Source: Struthio camelus (taxonomy: Eukaryota; Chordata; Aves; Struthioniformes; Struthionidae). From it: 64,000 nucleotides of DNA. Shown one piece after another: positions 22,801-34,800 of this stretch (position 1 is its first letter; each line of letters begins with the position of its first letter). The stretch is taken from positions 4,010,001 to 4,074,000 of the forward strand of contig NC_090946.1 in the NCBI RefSeq assembly GCF_040807025.1, given 5' to 3'. Below the pieces are notes generated by a model, which did not search any database, was not told the origin of the DNA, and worked only from the letters and a program-made list of their open reading frames with translations. Position numbers and translations under genes: made by a program.

Positions 22801-25800
22801 CCCACCGTCCCTCCCTTCCTGGCGCCCAGCCCTCCATTGCCTGCGGTGTCGGGTCTCAGCCTTCCCCGTTCCCCGATGGGGGCGAGAGGCTGGTGGGATG
22901 GGTGCTGTGCAGGATGGGGCCTTCCCTGCAGACCTGGAGCAAGGGGGCCCAAGCCCCATGGCTCCTCGGCTGCAGCAAGCTGGGCGGGACAGCAAGTGGG
23001 GGTCTCCCTGGGGGCCAAGTCAGGTCCCACATGCCAAGACGCTGCCGAGTGGTGAGGGTACAGGGCGGAGGCTGGCCACAAGCAGAGCGGGGCTCCCACT
23101 AGGGTGGGAAGCTCCCAGCCCGGACCTCCACTTGCAGGAGCAAGGGTGGTGATGGGGTCTCAGCCCTGGCCACAGCAGTCTTCCAGCTACAGTGGGACAG
23201 GCCCTGGGGAGCGTGAAGAAACCCATGGCCGCACATCAGAGCCCCGGACAGGCTTCACCTGGGCAGCAGGCAGGGAGTGTGCAGAGAGCAGGAGAGGTCG
23301 TGGCCACGGCAAGGAGAGCGGCGGCACCAAGAGCTAGTCACGCAGCTAGCCCTGCGGCCACACCAAGCACATGCGTGACAGGCCTGTGCAGCCAGGCACG
23401 AGCACCCCTGGGAAAGCGCCCCACGCGGCACCTCCAGACAGGCACAGGCCAGGTCCCAGAGGGAGCAGCCGGGCCTGGGGCCAGCGCCCCACCAACCCGT
23501 GCAGCAGCACATGGGGGAAGGTCGCTCGATATGGCCCACAAAGCTCATGGCTAATCACAAAGCCAGACACAAGCCATATGTCCCACATGTGTGGCCAAAG
23601 CTCAGCATGCAAGCTTACAACCAGTTGGCGTGTGGCACTACCACTTAAACCCAGCTGGGGGTGCAGCGCAGCCCCTGGGGGTGGCAAGATGGGGCCTGTG
23701 ATAAAATGCACTACCAGGAGCCTGCCAGGCCACGCTGGGGTGTGCAGAGCTGGCCATGTTGCAAACATGGTACGGCATTGTTAGGAAGCTCCTCCAACAA
23801 CCACCTGGGCCATGAGACCCAGGGAGGTCCAGCCCAGCCCCCATGTCCAAGGCTCTTGGGGGTCCTCTATGTATGAGGACAGCCATGTAGCTGCAACCCT
23901 GGAGTCACGGACCCTCCCGGGACCACCATCCCTGCCCAGCATGGGGGGGGGGGGGGGAAATCACCTTCACCAGCACGAGCCCACTCTCCTCGTGCTGCCC
24001 CTGGGGCCAGGCCGGGATGATGGCTGAAACCGAATGGTGAAGCTGTGCTGTTGTGCATGGCAAACAGCAGGGAGAGAGAGAGAGGGAGAAGGAGGGGGAA
24101 AAAAAAAAAAAGAAGGTGAAGAAAGAGAAAAAAAGAGTGAGAGAATGAAAGTGAGAAAGGAGGGAAGTTCAGAGGAGCAGAGAGCCCTCCTGCCCCACGG
24201 ACCTGGGCCTGGGCTAGGGCTGGGATCCCGAGGCATCGGGTGAACGAGCGCAGCCAGCACCCCTGGTCAACGCGAGGCCTTGCCCAGGCGCTGTGCCACC
24301 CCCCCTCGCCTCCCCTCTGCCTGCTGCCGACCTTGTTTCGGTTTTCTATCAAATCCTAAATTAGTTCAATTTACAACCTCTCAGTCACAGGAAACTAAAT
24401 CTGGCTCCTCTCGGCCCAGAGCCAGCTGGAGACGCGAGCTCCTAGCGGCAGTCAGTGCTGCGCGGGAGCTGGGCTGGAGCCTAGGGTGCCCAGCCCATAG
24501 CTCACCCTGTCCTGGCCCAGCCACCGGCACCGCCTGTGCCCCGGCCGCCACCACCGTGCCGCAAGCCACCGTGCGACAGCCCTGCGCAAAGGCACGGGGA
24601 GGGGTACCTCAGACCTGCTCCCCTGGCACAGATCTAGACCAGGTCACGGGGCATGAAGATGAACACCAGAAAAGCCCCAAAGCCGCAGAAATCAAGCCTA
24701 AAAGAGATCCCACAGGCAACAAACGCTGCAAGTCAGGAGGCTTTGAGGGCAGTCTCCCCAGTCCTCTTAACTCTGCTCTCCAGCCCCCTCCAAAACACGC
24801 CATTCACATGACCGGGGCCAGCTGGGCTGCACGAGCTGAGCACAGCACGTCAGCTCCGTCTGTCTGTCTGTCCGTCCGTCCGGCTCTTAGCCCCTCGGCA
24901 GCAACGCGTTACAAGTTAGGAACGGAAAGAGCCTTTTCCAAGTCGGATGCCTTTGCACCTGCTGGCGGGGCCCGAAACCACACACTGCAGCCCAGGGGAT
25001 TTCAGCCTGGCTTTGAGTCACAGCAAGTGAAGGTGCAGAAACGCTCCAAGTTGCCCATATGCGGATGTCTGCACAGCATCTGCGGACTGCCTTTTCTTAG
25101 CCCTGCTTCCCACATCCCACAGAAGCGATGCGGACCCCCGGCAGGTTTCAGATCCCTACTGACGTAGGGGAGGGAGACGTCCCATTTTGACGCAAAGCCT
25201 CAGCGCAAGTCTTCCTTCTCCTCCTCGTGCTCTCCCCTCGCTCGCGCACACCTCCCACCCGCCGGGCTGGAGCACACGAGCGACACCTCTGCGAGCAGGG
25301 AGCCCAGGCTGGGGAGGGAAAGCGGGAGAGGAAGGCGGCACTTTGAGGTCCATGAGATGTACCAAGTAGGACCCCCCCACACACGTGAGCCAGGGAAGTT
25401 GGGCCCGGGAAGCTTTATCTGACAAGGAAGCTTTATCTGACAAGCCCCTGCCTTTCACGCTGTTTTTTGCCTCTAATAGCACAGTTGGAAGAAGACTGGT
25501 GCGAGAGGTACTTCAGATCTTGCCTTGACATTTCTGTAGAAAAAGCTTTTACAACGGGGCTTCGCTGCAGCAGCGTGCGACAGCTCACTGCCCTTTCCAA
25601 GGGACTGCTTCGCTGGATCCCTAGATAAGATGCCGAAGCGCACTTGCTATTCAGGGAATTATAGGGCAACACAGTGTTTCAATTAACTACCGAGTCCACC
25701 GCACCTCAACGCGGGGAACCTGAGTGGAGATCAGAAACGCAGGACAGAGCCCACAGCCCCAGCGGATAAATTAACTCCGCCTAACTCAGCGGAACAACAT

Positions 25801-28800
25801 CGATTCCCCCAAGCTGAGGATCTCGTCCATGGTCTTTACCCAACCTGCTTGAGCTATGAGTCCTGCAGAAACCACAAAAGCTCCACATGTTCCCTAAATC
25901 TCACAAACCTCAGGCTTTCCCCCAAAGTTCCCCCAGGGAATTGGGTCGGGGGAGCAGCCAGCGAGGCACCAGAGGAGCCTGTGGGATGCCACGGAGGTGC
26001 TGAGCCCCAGCGGGCCACTCTTCTCCCTGGGGCCCGGTTGTCACCATCACCCCAGCCCTGTGAGTCCTCCTGGGCCGCGGTGGCCACGGCGGGGGCCGTG
26101 CCGGGGGCCACGCGTGCTCACTCACTTGGAGAGGCTGAGCTTCCCCGCGGCCAAGTGGCTCTGCACCGTGTGCCAGCGGCCTCTGCCTGCCTTCCCCATG
26201 CTGGGCTCGCTGTGGGCAGAGACGCTGCTCTTCATGCCGTCCTCGCCGAGGCGCTGCTTCTCGCCGGGGCGGCCGTCCCGCTCGCCTGCCAGCCCCGCCG
26301 CGGCCGACGCCGTCAGCTTGGCCCCTGACAACAGAGAGCCACTGGGCCGGGCCGCCGGGCCGGACCCCCCAGGCAGACACGGAGGGGGTGGCGAGGAGCC
26401 ATGGCGGGGCGAGGCGGGGGGGGAAGAGCCAAAGGAGGAGGCGGACGGACAGACGGACGGACGGACAAGAGACAGACAGAGAGAGAAAGAGAGAGAGAAA
26501 GAGACGTCAGCACTGCAAAAGGAGAGGGCCTTGACGGGGCGGCACCTCGGCCTGGTGGGGAGGTCGTGATGGTGGCAAAACCGAAAGAAAAGAAAAAAAA
26601 AAACAAACCAAAAAACAACCAAAAAACCCCCAAAATCAAGGTATGGGGAGGAGGGGACGTAAATAAAAGGTCCTCGCTCATCCCAGCCTGGGCAAACGGT
26701 GGAGAGAGCTGCTCAGGAGAGGCGCCGGGGAGAGAAAAGCCGTGTTAGTGAGTCGACGGTGGCGGCGCGGGGGGGCCCCAACGCGCAACCCCGGCCGGCG
26801 GCGGGGCCACCGCGCCGGCGGCACCCTGGAGGGGTTGCTCGTCTCCATGGGGTTGCTCGGCACCCATGGGGTGGGCGCGGGGACGGCCGGGAGCGGGGCA
26901 GCCCCGGCGGGGGCTGCTCGCGTGACTCACTAGGCGCGACCGGAGCAGGCAAAGAGAGACTCACTTGAGGGAAAGCCGTGGATCACCGTACGGGGCGTAG
27001 GGTGAAATGTTTAGAATAAACTCCTTGGGAGGGTAGGAGCTCCATTTCTGCTGCACTGTGTTGTCATTGTTATTCCAAAAGTCTCTGTCTAGATCGCTAC
27101 GGCGGCGGCCGGAGACCAAGGAGGAAAGAAAAGGGAAATAACAAGAGAGAGAATCTGAATGCCTGCGAGGGGAGGAAGGAGCAAGCGCCCAGCAGCCCTC
27201 CTCCCCCGTCCAGAGAGACCGCCGGGGCGCCGCCGGCCCAGAGCCGAGTCCTCCTGCAAAGAGAAGTGGCGGTGCCCGGCCGCCCCAGGCACGCTCACAC
27301 GCGTGTGCACAGCCCTCGGACACGTACACACACACAACCACGCACACACGGAGGGGAACAGAGCGGGGAGGGCGGCGGGGAGACAGGAGCAGGCGCCTCT
27401 GCCAGCTGGGAAGGAGAGAAGGATGGAGCACAGGTTAGAGATGGCAGCGAGCCCCCCTCCCCGCCCGGCCCCCTCCCAGGGCTATCCGCCTCCCTCGCCG
27501 ACGCTGCAATGGGATGCAAACAGCCCGGCAGGACCCAGCCCTCCAGGCTGGCTGGCACTGGTGTCACTGGGATCTCCAGGGTGCCTTTGGGAGCGCGTTG
27601 GGTCAGGCACGCTTGGGTCACCTCTCTGAGAGCCGCCTCCAGCAGGATTCCTGGGGTCAGCATCTACCACCAGGCAGTCGAGCAACAATTTGAGACCCAA
27701 GGCGATGCAGGAGGAAGCTTCATCCGGACAGCACGGTCTAGCCCCGGGAGCCCTTCCCAAGCAGCCGAATTAATCCCTCCGGGCACAGGGCTGTTTCCTG
27801 CGGGATCCAGCATCCAGAGGCAGGCCTGCTTCCTCCCCGCTCCTCCCGGCGGGCTCCGACGCTTGCAGGAGGCTGCTCCAGATGTGCTGCTCCTGTTGCC
27901 CCAAGATGTGCAGCCCCCGTCTTGCCACTCTGGTGTCCAAATGGGTCACTGCCCTGCCGGTGCCTGCTCCGACGCAGGCGTGAGCCCTCCTGCCCCAGGG
28001 CAGAGGTGCCCTCTGGCCGAGTCCCTTCCCGCTCTAAACAGGTCCCTTGACAGCGCGGAGAGATCAAGCAGGAGCTGATCTCCATCCATGTTGCCTCCTG
28101 ACTTCAGCAGCCCTGTGGCCAACCTGGCGCCCCGAGAGCCGACAAACCACAGGCTTTGAAGCCAAACGTGTCTGCAGCAAGCGGCTCGGGGACTCCCAAC
28201 GGCTGCTGGCAGGCTGTGTGTGTACACTTGGCCCTTGCACCCCTCACTCAGGCCCTCCTACAGCTCCAGCATTATGGAGCACCGTGCAGAGCCTCTTGCA
28301 GTGCCTGGAGCTACAGGCACCCTTGGCTTGTGCCTTGGGTGGGCACGTCCCTGCTCCCCCGGTGCCAGCACTCGGCACACCGGCCAGCATGTGGCTTGGT
28401 GTAGAAGGGGCATGTCACACAACAGGGTGCACGGGAGGAAGGGCTGGAGCCCTCCTTCGCCCCACAGAACCCCCCCGCTTTCCGTACATCACCCCCACAT
28501 ACACGCTCCCAGCCCAGCCCCACAGTACCATGGCTTTGCATCGTCGCCTGCCCCCCTTCCCATCCCCACGTGCCTCGGGGAGTGGTGCCAGCTCTTGGCT
28601 CATCCTTGGGATGAGACAGGCCCTGCTCAGAGGCACCCCTGCAGCTCTGTCCCGGCAGCCTCGGGAGCTCAGCACGCACGAGCTGGGGAGAGGCACTGGG
28701 AAGACACAGGAGAGAGTGGTGACGCCCTGTCTTGGTGCCAGACCAAGCAGCAGCCCCCCCAGAGCACATCTGCTGCTGGGGCAGAGGGGACCTGGGGACA

Positions 28801-31800
28801 CTTCCACCCTGGCAAAGGGGACGGCAAGGGGGAAGATGCCAGTGGGAAGGACTAACTGCAGCAAGGGGCACATTAGTGCTCCCAGGCCTTCGGGAGCCCT
28901 GAGCAAAGGGGACAGTTGCATCTGTCCACAAGGAGGGACCTTCCGGCTACCTGGGGGAACAGGGTGCCCCCATCAGAGACCCACGTATGTTAGCACATGT
29001 CCCTGTGCAGGCAGGACACCCGTAGGTGCTTGCAGCAGGCACAAGGCATGCGCAAGAGGCCTGAGGCAGCAGTGGGGCAGGCAGCCACAGCCCCCCGTCC
29101 CTCTCCCCTCCAGCCTGGCACCTACTTGATGGTTTTCTTTTCGCTGCGGCCTCGACTGGAGTCTGGGGTCCCCACCGTCTCCAGGGACGTCTTGTAACGC
29201 TTACCCTGCAGGGAGAGGAAATGCACAGTCATGGCTGGAGCTGTGCTCGGCTCCTCCGAGCCCTCTGAGGGCACCCAGCCCCACGGCCAGCAGGGGGGAC
29301 ACCTGGGTGGCAACAACGCTGGCTTCCCAGAGACATTGCTCACCGTGGGCTGCGGCTACGCCTCATGCCCTCGATCAGCAGGAAAGTTTGGAGCTGACCT
29401 AGATTTTGCCCTCGCCCTTGCAGCCGCCAGTTTGTCACTCACTGCAGCTGCTGTCTGGTGGCCAGGCTGCATCCCACTGGGCAGGACAGGAAAATTCTCG
29501 ACGCTTCTTCCCTGGGTCCTCGGGAAGGGGCAAGAGCACTGGGAAAGCACCATCCCTTTGCCTGGCCTTCAGGCTGGGCTCCTCTACAGGTTGGAGGGCA
29601 GATGTAGGGCACGTGCCCCACGTGGCTTCAAGGGCAGGGGAAGAGCACCTGCCTCCACACACAGCTGCCTCCTGTGCTACCCCATCACCACCACGACAGG
29701 GGAGGAGCAGGTAATTTTAGGATTCATTGTACCTGAATTAATTGAGTTCACCTTCCCTACTGAAAGGGGAGAATTGCTGCACGATAATGAAGCCAGTGCT
29801 TGCTCCTAACTGGGACTTGTAATCAGGGCACTTTGTTGTGATTTCCGATGGCAGGTTCAACGTGCTGCTCCATTCCAGGGCAGGCAATTAATGCCAATTA
29901 GCAAACAATTAGGAGAAGAGGCTGCTCTGCACAGGTGCAGGGAGGCTAAGGTAGGAGGGAAGCAGGGCTGGCATGGAGCTGGTGGCACAGGCTAGCACCC
30001 AAACTGGCCTTCCCAGCTACAGCACAAACTGCTCAGAAGAGAGTTTTTTCCCTCCCTTTCTCCTTCCCCGTAGTCTCTTCAACCTCTCCGAGGAGCTGTC
30101 TCATCATCAGCGCTGTGCCAAGGGATGCCCTGCATCACTGGCACGCGCATGTCCCAGGGTGGCCACGGGCTGACACGGGAGGCAGGCGTGGGGACACCTG
30201 ACCCGCAGGGAGGACCTTGCTTTGTCAAAGAGCTCCACTGGCGCCTGGCAGAGCAGAGCATCACCCGGGGAAGCGGTGACCGTGTCCAGCCTGGCGGCTC
30301 AGGCCGCAGATCCTGGGAAGCTGCTCAGTCGGGAAGCGTCTCCCAGTTCCCAGCCTGAATGTGTTCACAGCTGATTTTTACTTCATCCTTCAGCACAAAT
30401 GGCCCTGCTCCTCCCTGGTGCTTACCCCTCCGGCATGCTGATCCGCCGTCCGGATCGCAGCTAAGCCTTTCGAGGCGGCTCCGGGAGCTGCCGGCACTTG
30501 GGATGCTCTGGGGAGGCAGCAGGATGGGGGCTGCCCAGGGGCTGTGTAGCCAGACAGGGGGCCACGTCATCGCCGCTCGCCGCAAATATAGACATATATG
30601 TCTTTGGAAACTTCCCTTCATGCCACACAAACAGTTTCACGCAAACACTTAATTATCACATCTCCTGAAAAGCAGACTAAAAGCCGCAGCCGGCAGTGCC
30701 ACAAACGGTGCGCGGTGGTTGCCTCTGCCTGCTGCGAGCCCAGCTGCCCGGCCACATGCACCGTCCTGCCCCGGTGTGGACCCTCGGCACCCGCTCACCC
30801 TGCTGCAGGGCATTGCAGGGCTGCACTTGCCTCTGCTGCTTAATTAACACCCTTTAATGAACCAGTACTGAGAAGCTGGTGCAGCAGGTGCAGATGGATG
30901 CAATGCCCCAGGGCAGGGGGCGCAGCGGGATGTTCCCCCGCTCCCCACAGGGGACCCTTCCATCCTGTCACATCCCGTCCCATGGGGACACTCACCAGTT
31001 TGCGCTGGCACCACTGGCAGATCCCACAGAGGACGATGGTGACGCTAAGGCTGATGGTGATGATGGCGGAGACGAGGATGACGTCGCGGGAGGGAGCGCC
31101 TGCAGGAAGAGCAGAGCGGAGCCACGGCTGAGCGCGGGACCCCACGGCACCCTGCACGCAGCACCCAGCCCTGACCCCACAGCACCCAGCACCGAGCACA
31201 CAGCACCTGGCACAGAGCCCAACCCAGCAGCCAGCGAACACAGGCTGCCCTGCTGCGCCCACGGTGCCCCGCGTCCCCACGCTCTGTGCCGGCAGTGCCG
31301 CTGGCTCTGCTGCCGCAGGGGTGCCCCAAGGCCGTGGGGCTTTGCGGAGGCCTGGCGGCTGATGCATCGCATGAGGGACGCTACGCTGGCCCAGTCCAAT
31401 CCGGGCCCTTTCGACCTGTGTCCAGCAGCCCGCTCCCACCACAGCCATCCCTGCCTTAGCAGCCCTCTCTTCGGTTTAGCCAAAACCATGCAAATTCACC
31501 CCGAATGGCAGTGTGGGAGCTTGGCAGGGCGAGAGGGGGTAGCGAGATCCTCTCCAGCTCCTCCAGCTCCTCCCAAAAGTGCATGCCGGCCCTGCATCCC
31601 CGTTCATGGCCCTGGAGCAAGAGGGCCCTCCGCTGCTCGGAGCAGCTCTGGCATCACCCCATGCGGGTGCTGGGAAAGGTTGTGGGGCCGGAAAACCCAC
31701 GGCGCCAAAGGCAGGCTTCTTCCACCTAAACTGCTCCCGACTCCTCAGCTCCATGAGCAACCCAAAAACTGGTTGCCGTCGGCACCCCGCTCTCCACAGG

Positions 31801-34800
31801 GCCCCTGCGGTCTGCGTCACATGCCGGGACGCAGCTCGGCTTGCCGGGCCGTCCCTCGTGCCGCGACCCCCGGCGGCGAGCAGCAAGGCTGGAGCGAGCC
31901 CGCCCACGGCTGTATTGCAGTATAAATATTAAACAATAATCGTTAATAATTAATTCACCCGCAGACCTTGTTATTGTAATGAAATTTGCCGGCAGCGCAG
32001 ATGCTCGAGTGAGTCAGAGCAGCCCGGGCGGCCGGAGCCAGGGCACGGAGGGGTCCTCCAGCTGGTGGTGCCCATCTCTGCCACAGGGACTGGGGCGACG
32101 GGTGCGTTGGGGCGGCCTGGGGGTAGTTTAGCAGGGACTGGCCACACATGCCCTCTTCTTGTGTCTCCAGGAGCTGATGCCCCAGCCCAGCACCCAAGCA
32201 AGCTGGGTCCTAGAGCACCTTGCCCAGGACTGTGTCCAGACGGCGTTTGAACATCTCCAAGGACGGAGATGCCACAACCTCTCCGGGCAACCTGCTCCAG
32301 TGCTCAGTCACCCTCTCAGGAAAGAAGTTTCTCCTCATGTTCAGGTGGAGCTTCCTGTGGTTCAGTTGGTGCCCGTTGCCTCTCGTTGTGTCATTGAGAA
32401 GAGTCTGGCCCTATCCTCTTGACACCCTCCCTTCAGACACTTTGATCAGATCGCCTCTCAGTCTCCTCCTCTCCAGGCTGAACAGACCCAACCCAGCTCT
32501 CGCAGCCTTTCCTCAGAGGAGAGGTGCTCCAGTCCCTTCATCATCTTAGCAGCCCTTCGCTGGACTCACTCCAGTAGTGCCATGTCTCTCTTGTATTGGG
32601 GAGCCCAGAACTGGACACAGCACTCCAGATGTGGCCTCACCAGGGCTGAGGAGAAGGGGAGGAGCACCGCCCTCCACCTGCTGGCAATGCTCTGCCTAAT
32701 GCAGCCCAGGATGCCATTGACATCACATTGCTGGCTCATGCTTTACTTGTTGTCCACCAGGACCCCCAGGTCTTCTCTGCAGAGCCGCTTCCCCACTGAG
32801 CTGCAGTGGCACTTAGGATGCAGCTCCTGGGGGACCCCAAGGCCTCCAGCAGCCCCTGCTAGGCTCTGACCCCAGGGTGAGGCTGGCAAAATACCTTCCT
32901 TTGCCCCTCTGAGCCAAAATCTGGGTGCTGGACCCCTCCACCGTGCCGCATGGGTGCAAAGCCCAGTGTGGGATGCCTGGACACCCCTCCAAGGAGGCTG
33001 TGGATCAGGATGGAGCATCCTGCTGCCAGCTTGGGACACCTTGGAGATGCACCAGCGGGAGCCTAGAGGGTTTCTCCCCAGTTTGGGGCAGGGCAAGAGG
33101 GGAACGGCCCACAGACCCCCGCACGGGTGGCAGCACGTGTCTTCCCAAGCGCCGGCACTGGGGCTGGTCTGTGTCTGCTCCGCGTGCCCACCACAAAAGG
33201 CTGGTGCTCGACATCGCTTTTGTGCTCCTCTTTCATGGTCCGTCTTTTAATGTCCCCCAGCAGGTCCCTGTTTCAAGGAGGCTGACTCCGCAGCCTGCTT
33301 TTAATTGGCGCGTCCGGCGCACGGCATCAGATAACCCCTCCTGCTTCCTCTGCAGCTGCCCGGGCGGATATTGGTCCCGCGGCCCCACAGCTGCTCTCTC
33401 GCCGCCAGCCCTGCCACGAGCCGGCCCCGTAACTCATCTCCACGTCGCCAGCTACTCGGCAGGCAGAGAAACAGCCCCTTTTGTGAACGGGCATAAATCA
33501 GGCGCAGGAAGCGCACTGCCCGTAATTGAAAGGAGGCAGAAAAAAAAGGGGAAAAACCAAAAAAGCAGCAAAGACGACAACGGACGATAAAAAGGAGTTT
33601 AAAAAGGGGCGCACCAGGGCCACGCCGCCTGCCGTGGGACGCGAGGGAGCGGGGCTGGGTGCTCCCAGCCAACCCCCCGGGACGCCGGCCCCGACCCCGG
33701 CCAGCGCCAGTGGCAGCCTCAGCGCCGCATGGGCAAACGCTCGCCTGTGCTTCCCTCTTCCCAAACCCAGAAACGGATTGGCGGGGTGTGCGTTGGGGGT
33801 GCTCGACGGCACCGTCACGAGGAGCCTGTGTATAAAGCTCACTTAGCAACTGTTGCCTAGGAGGGAATTTGGGACCAGCCCTTAATTTCAAACGTTTATA
33901 AAAAGAAAGGCAGATAAGCAGCAGGGGGGAGAGACGCGGATGCGATGCAGCCGTGCTGGTGGGCTTTGTGGGGAGGGTCAGGGCAGAAGGTGGCCAGGCA
34001 GGAGACAGCCCGGCAGGACAGGCAACGGCCTTGGAGAGGCATCAGCTCGCTCCAGGAACTGCCTGGAAAGTGCCAGCTCAGCCACTCCAGAAGCGGCACG
34101 CTAACGAATACAGTGAGCGTGACCCCGCGCCGGAGGCTGCTGCAACCGCCGCTGGGCTTCAGCCGGACTTTCCAGAGGCGCCTCAGTCCTTTCAGGGTCA
34201 AGCTCATCTTAAGCATAATCTGGTAAAAGCTAAATAAAAGGAGAGCGAGAAAAAGAGAGGAGCAATGTGCGCTGCCTGCAGAGAGGCACTGGAGTAGCGC
34301 GACTCAAGTGAAGGATGATCCCTGCTTAGGAGGGAGAAATCCCGCTCAGGGCTCTTGCGCCTGGGGCTGCACCGCCAGCCCTCACGGCGAGGGGCACCCT
34401 CGCCAGGGACGCAGCCTGCTCCGTGCAGACCCCCCAGGACTGCCGCTGCTCGGCGACGCGGAGTGCAAAGGAAAACAGCCCTCGGTTCGTTTTGGTGGCG
34501 TGCTCAGAGCAGAGCCCCCCCGAGCCCTGCCTATGCAGGGGGCATGGCAGCGCTCCTCCGGGCGCGGGGAGGACCGGGGTGTCCCTGGAGTCATCATCCC
34601 CCGAGCTGCTAGCCAGATGGCGGAGCCAGAGCAGGGGCCAAAGGGGGACAAGAGGGATGCCAGTGCATGCCATGGCCCCACCAGGGATGTGGCGGTGCTG
34701 AGCACGCTCCTCCAACTGGCGAGACAGAGTTGTGCCCATACTCGATGCCTGCTCCTGGCCATGCTGCGCTGGGGGGGAGTGGGGGGGTGGCAATCCCCAG

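Larger units (their letters stand above)
22356..26125 (-). other. SYT7: SYT7 intron 5
   Basis: 3.8-kb intron with a 16-base G-run at about 23942, a purine-rich tract (24069-24167), a TCTG/TCCG repeat (24856-24883) and a tandem GATA-site pair (25408-25443). No exon recognised. Confidence 0.8.

Noticed and set aside
26126-26323. Shorter form of cassette B, using the TTGTCAG acceptor
   Set aside because: It would enter after one base of a codon, out of phase with every upstream exon found. The acceptor at 26342-26343 keeps the frame.
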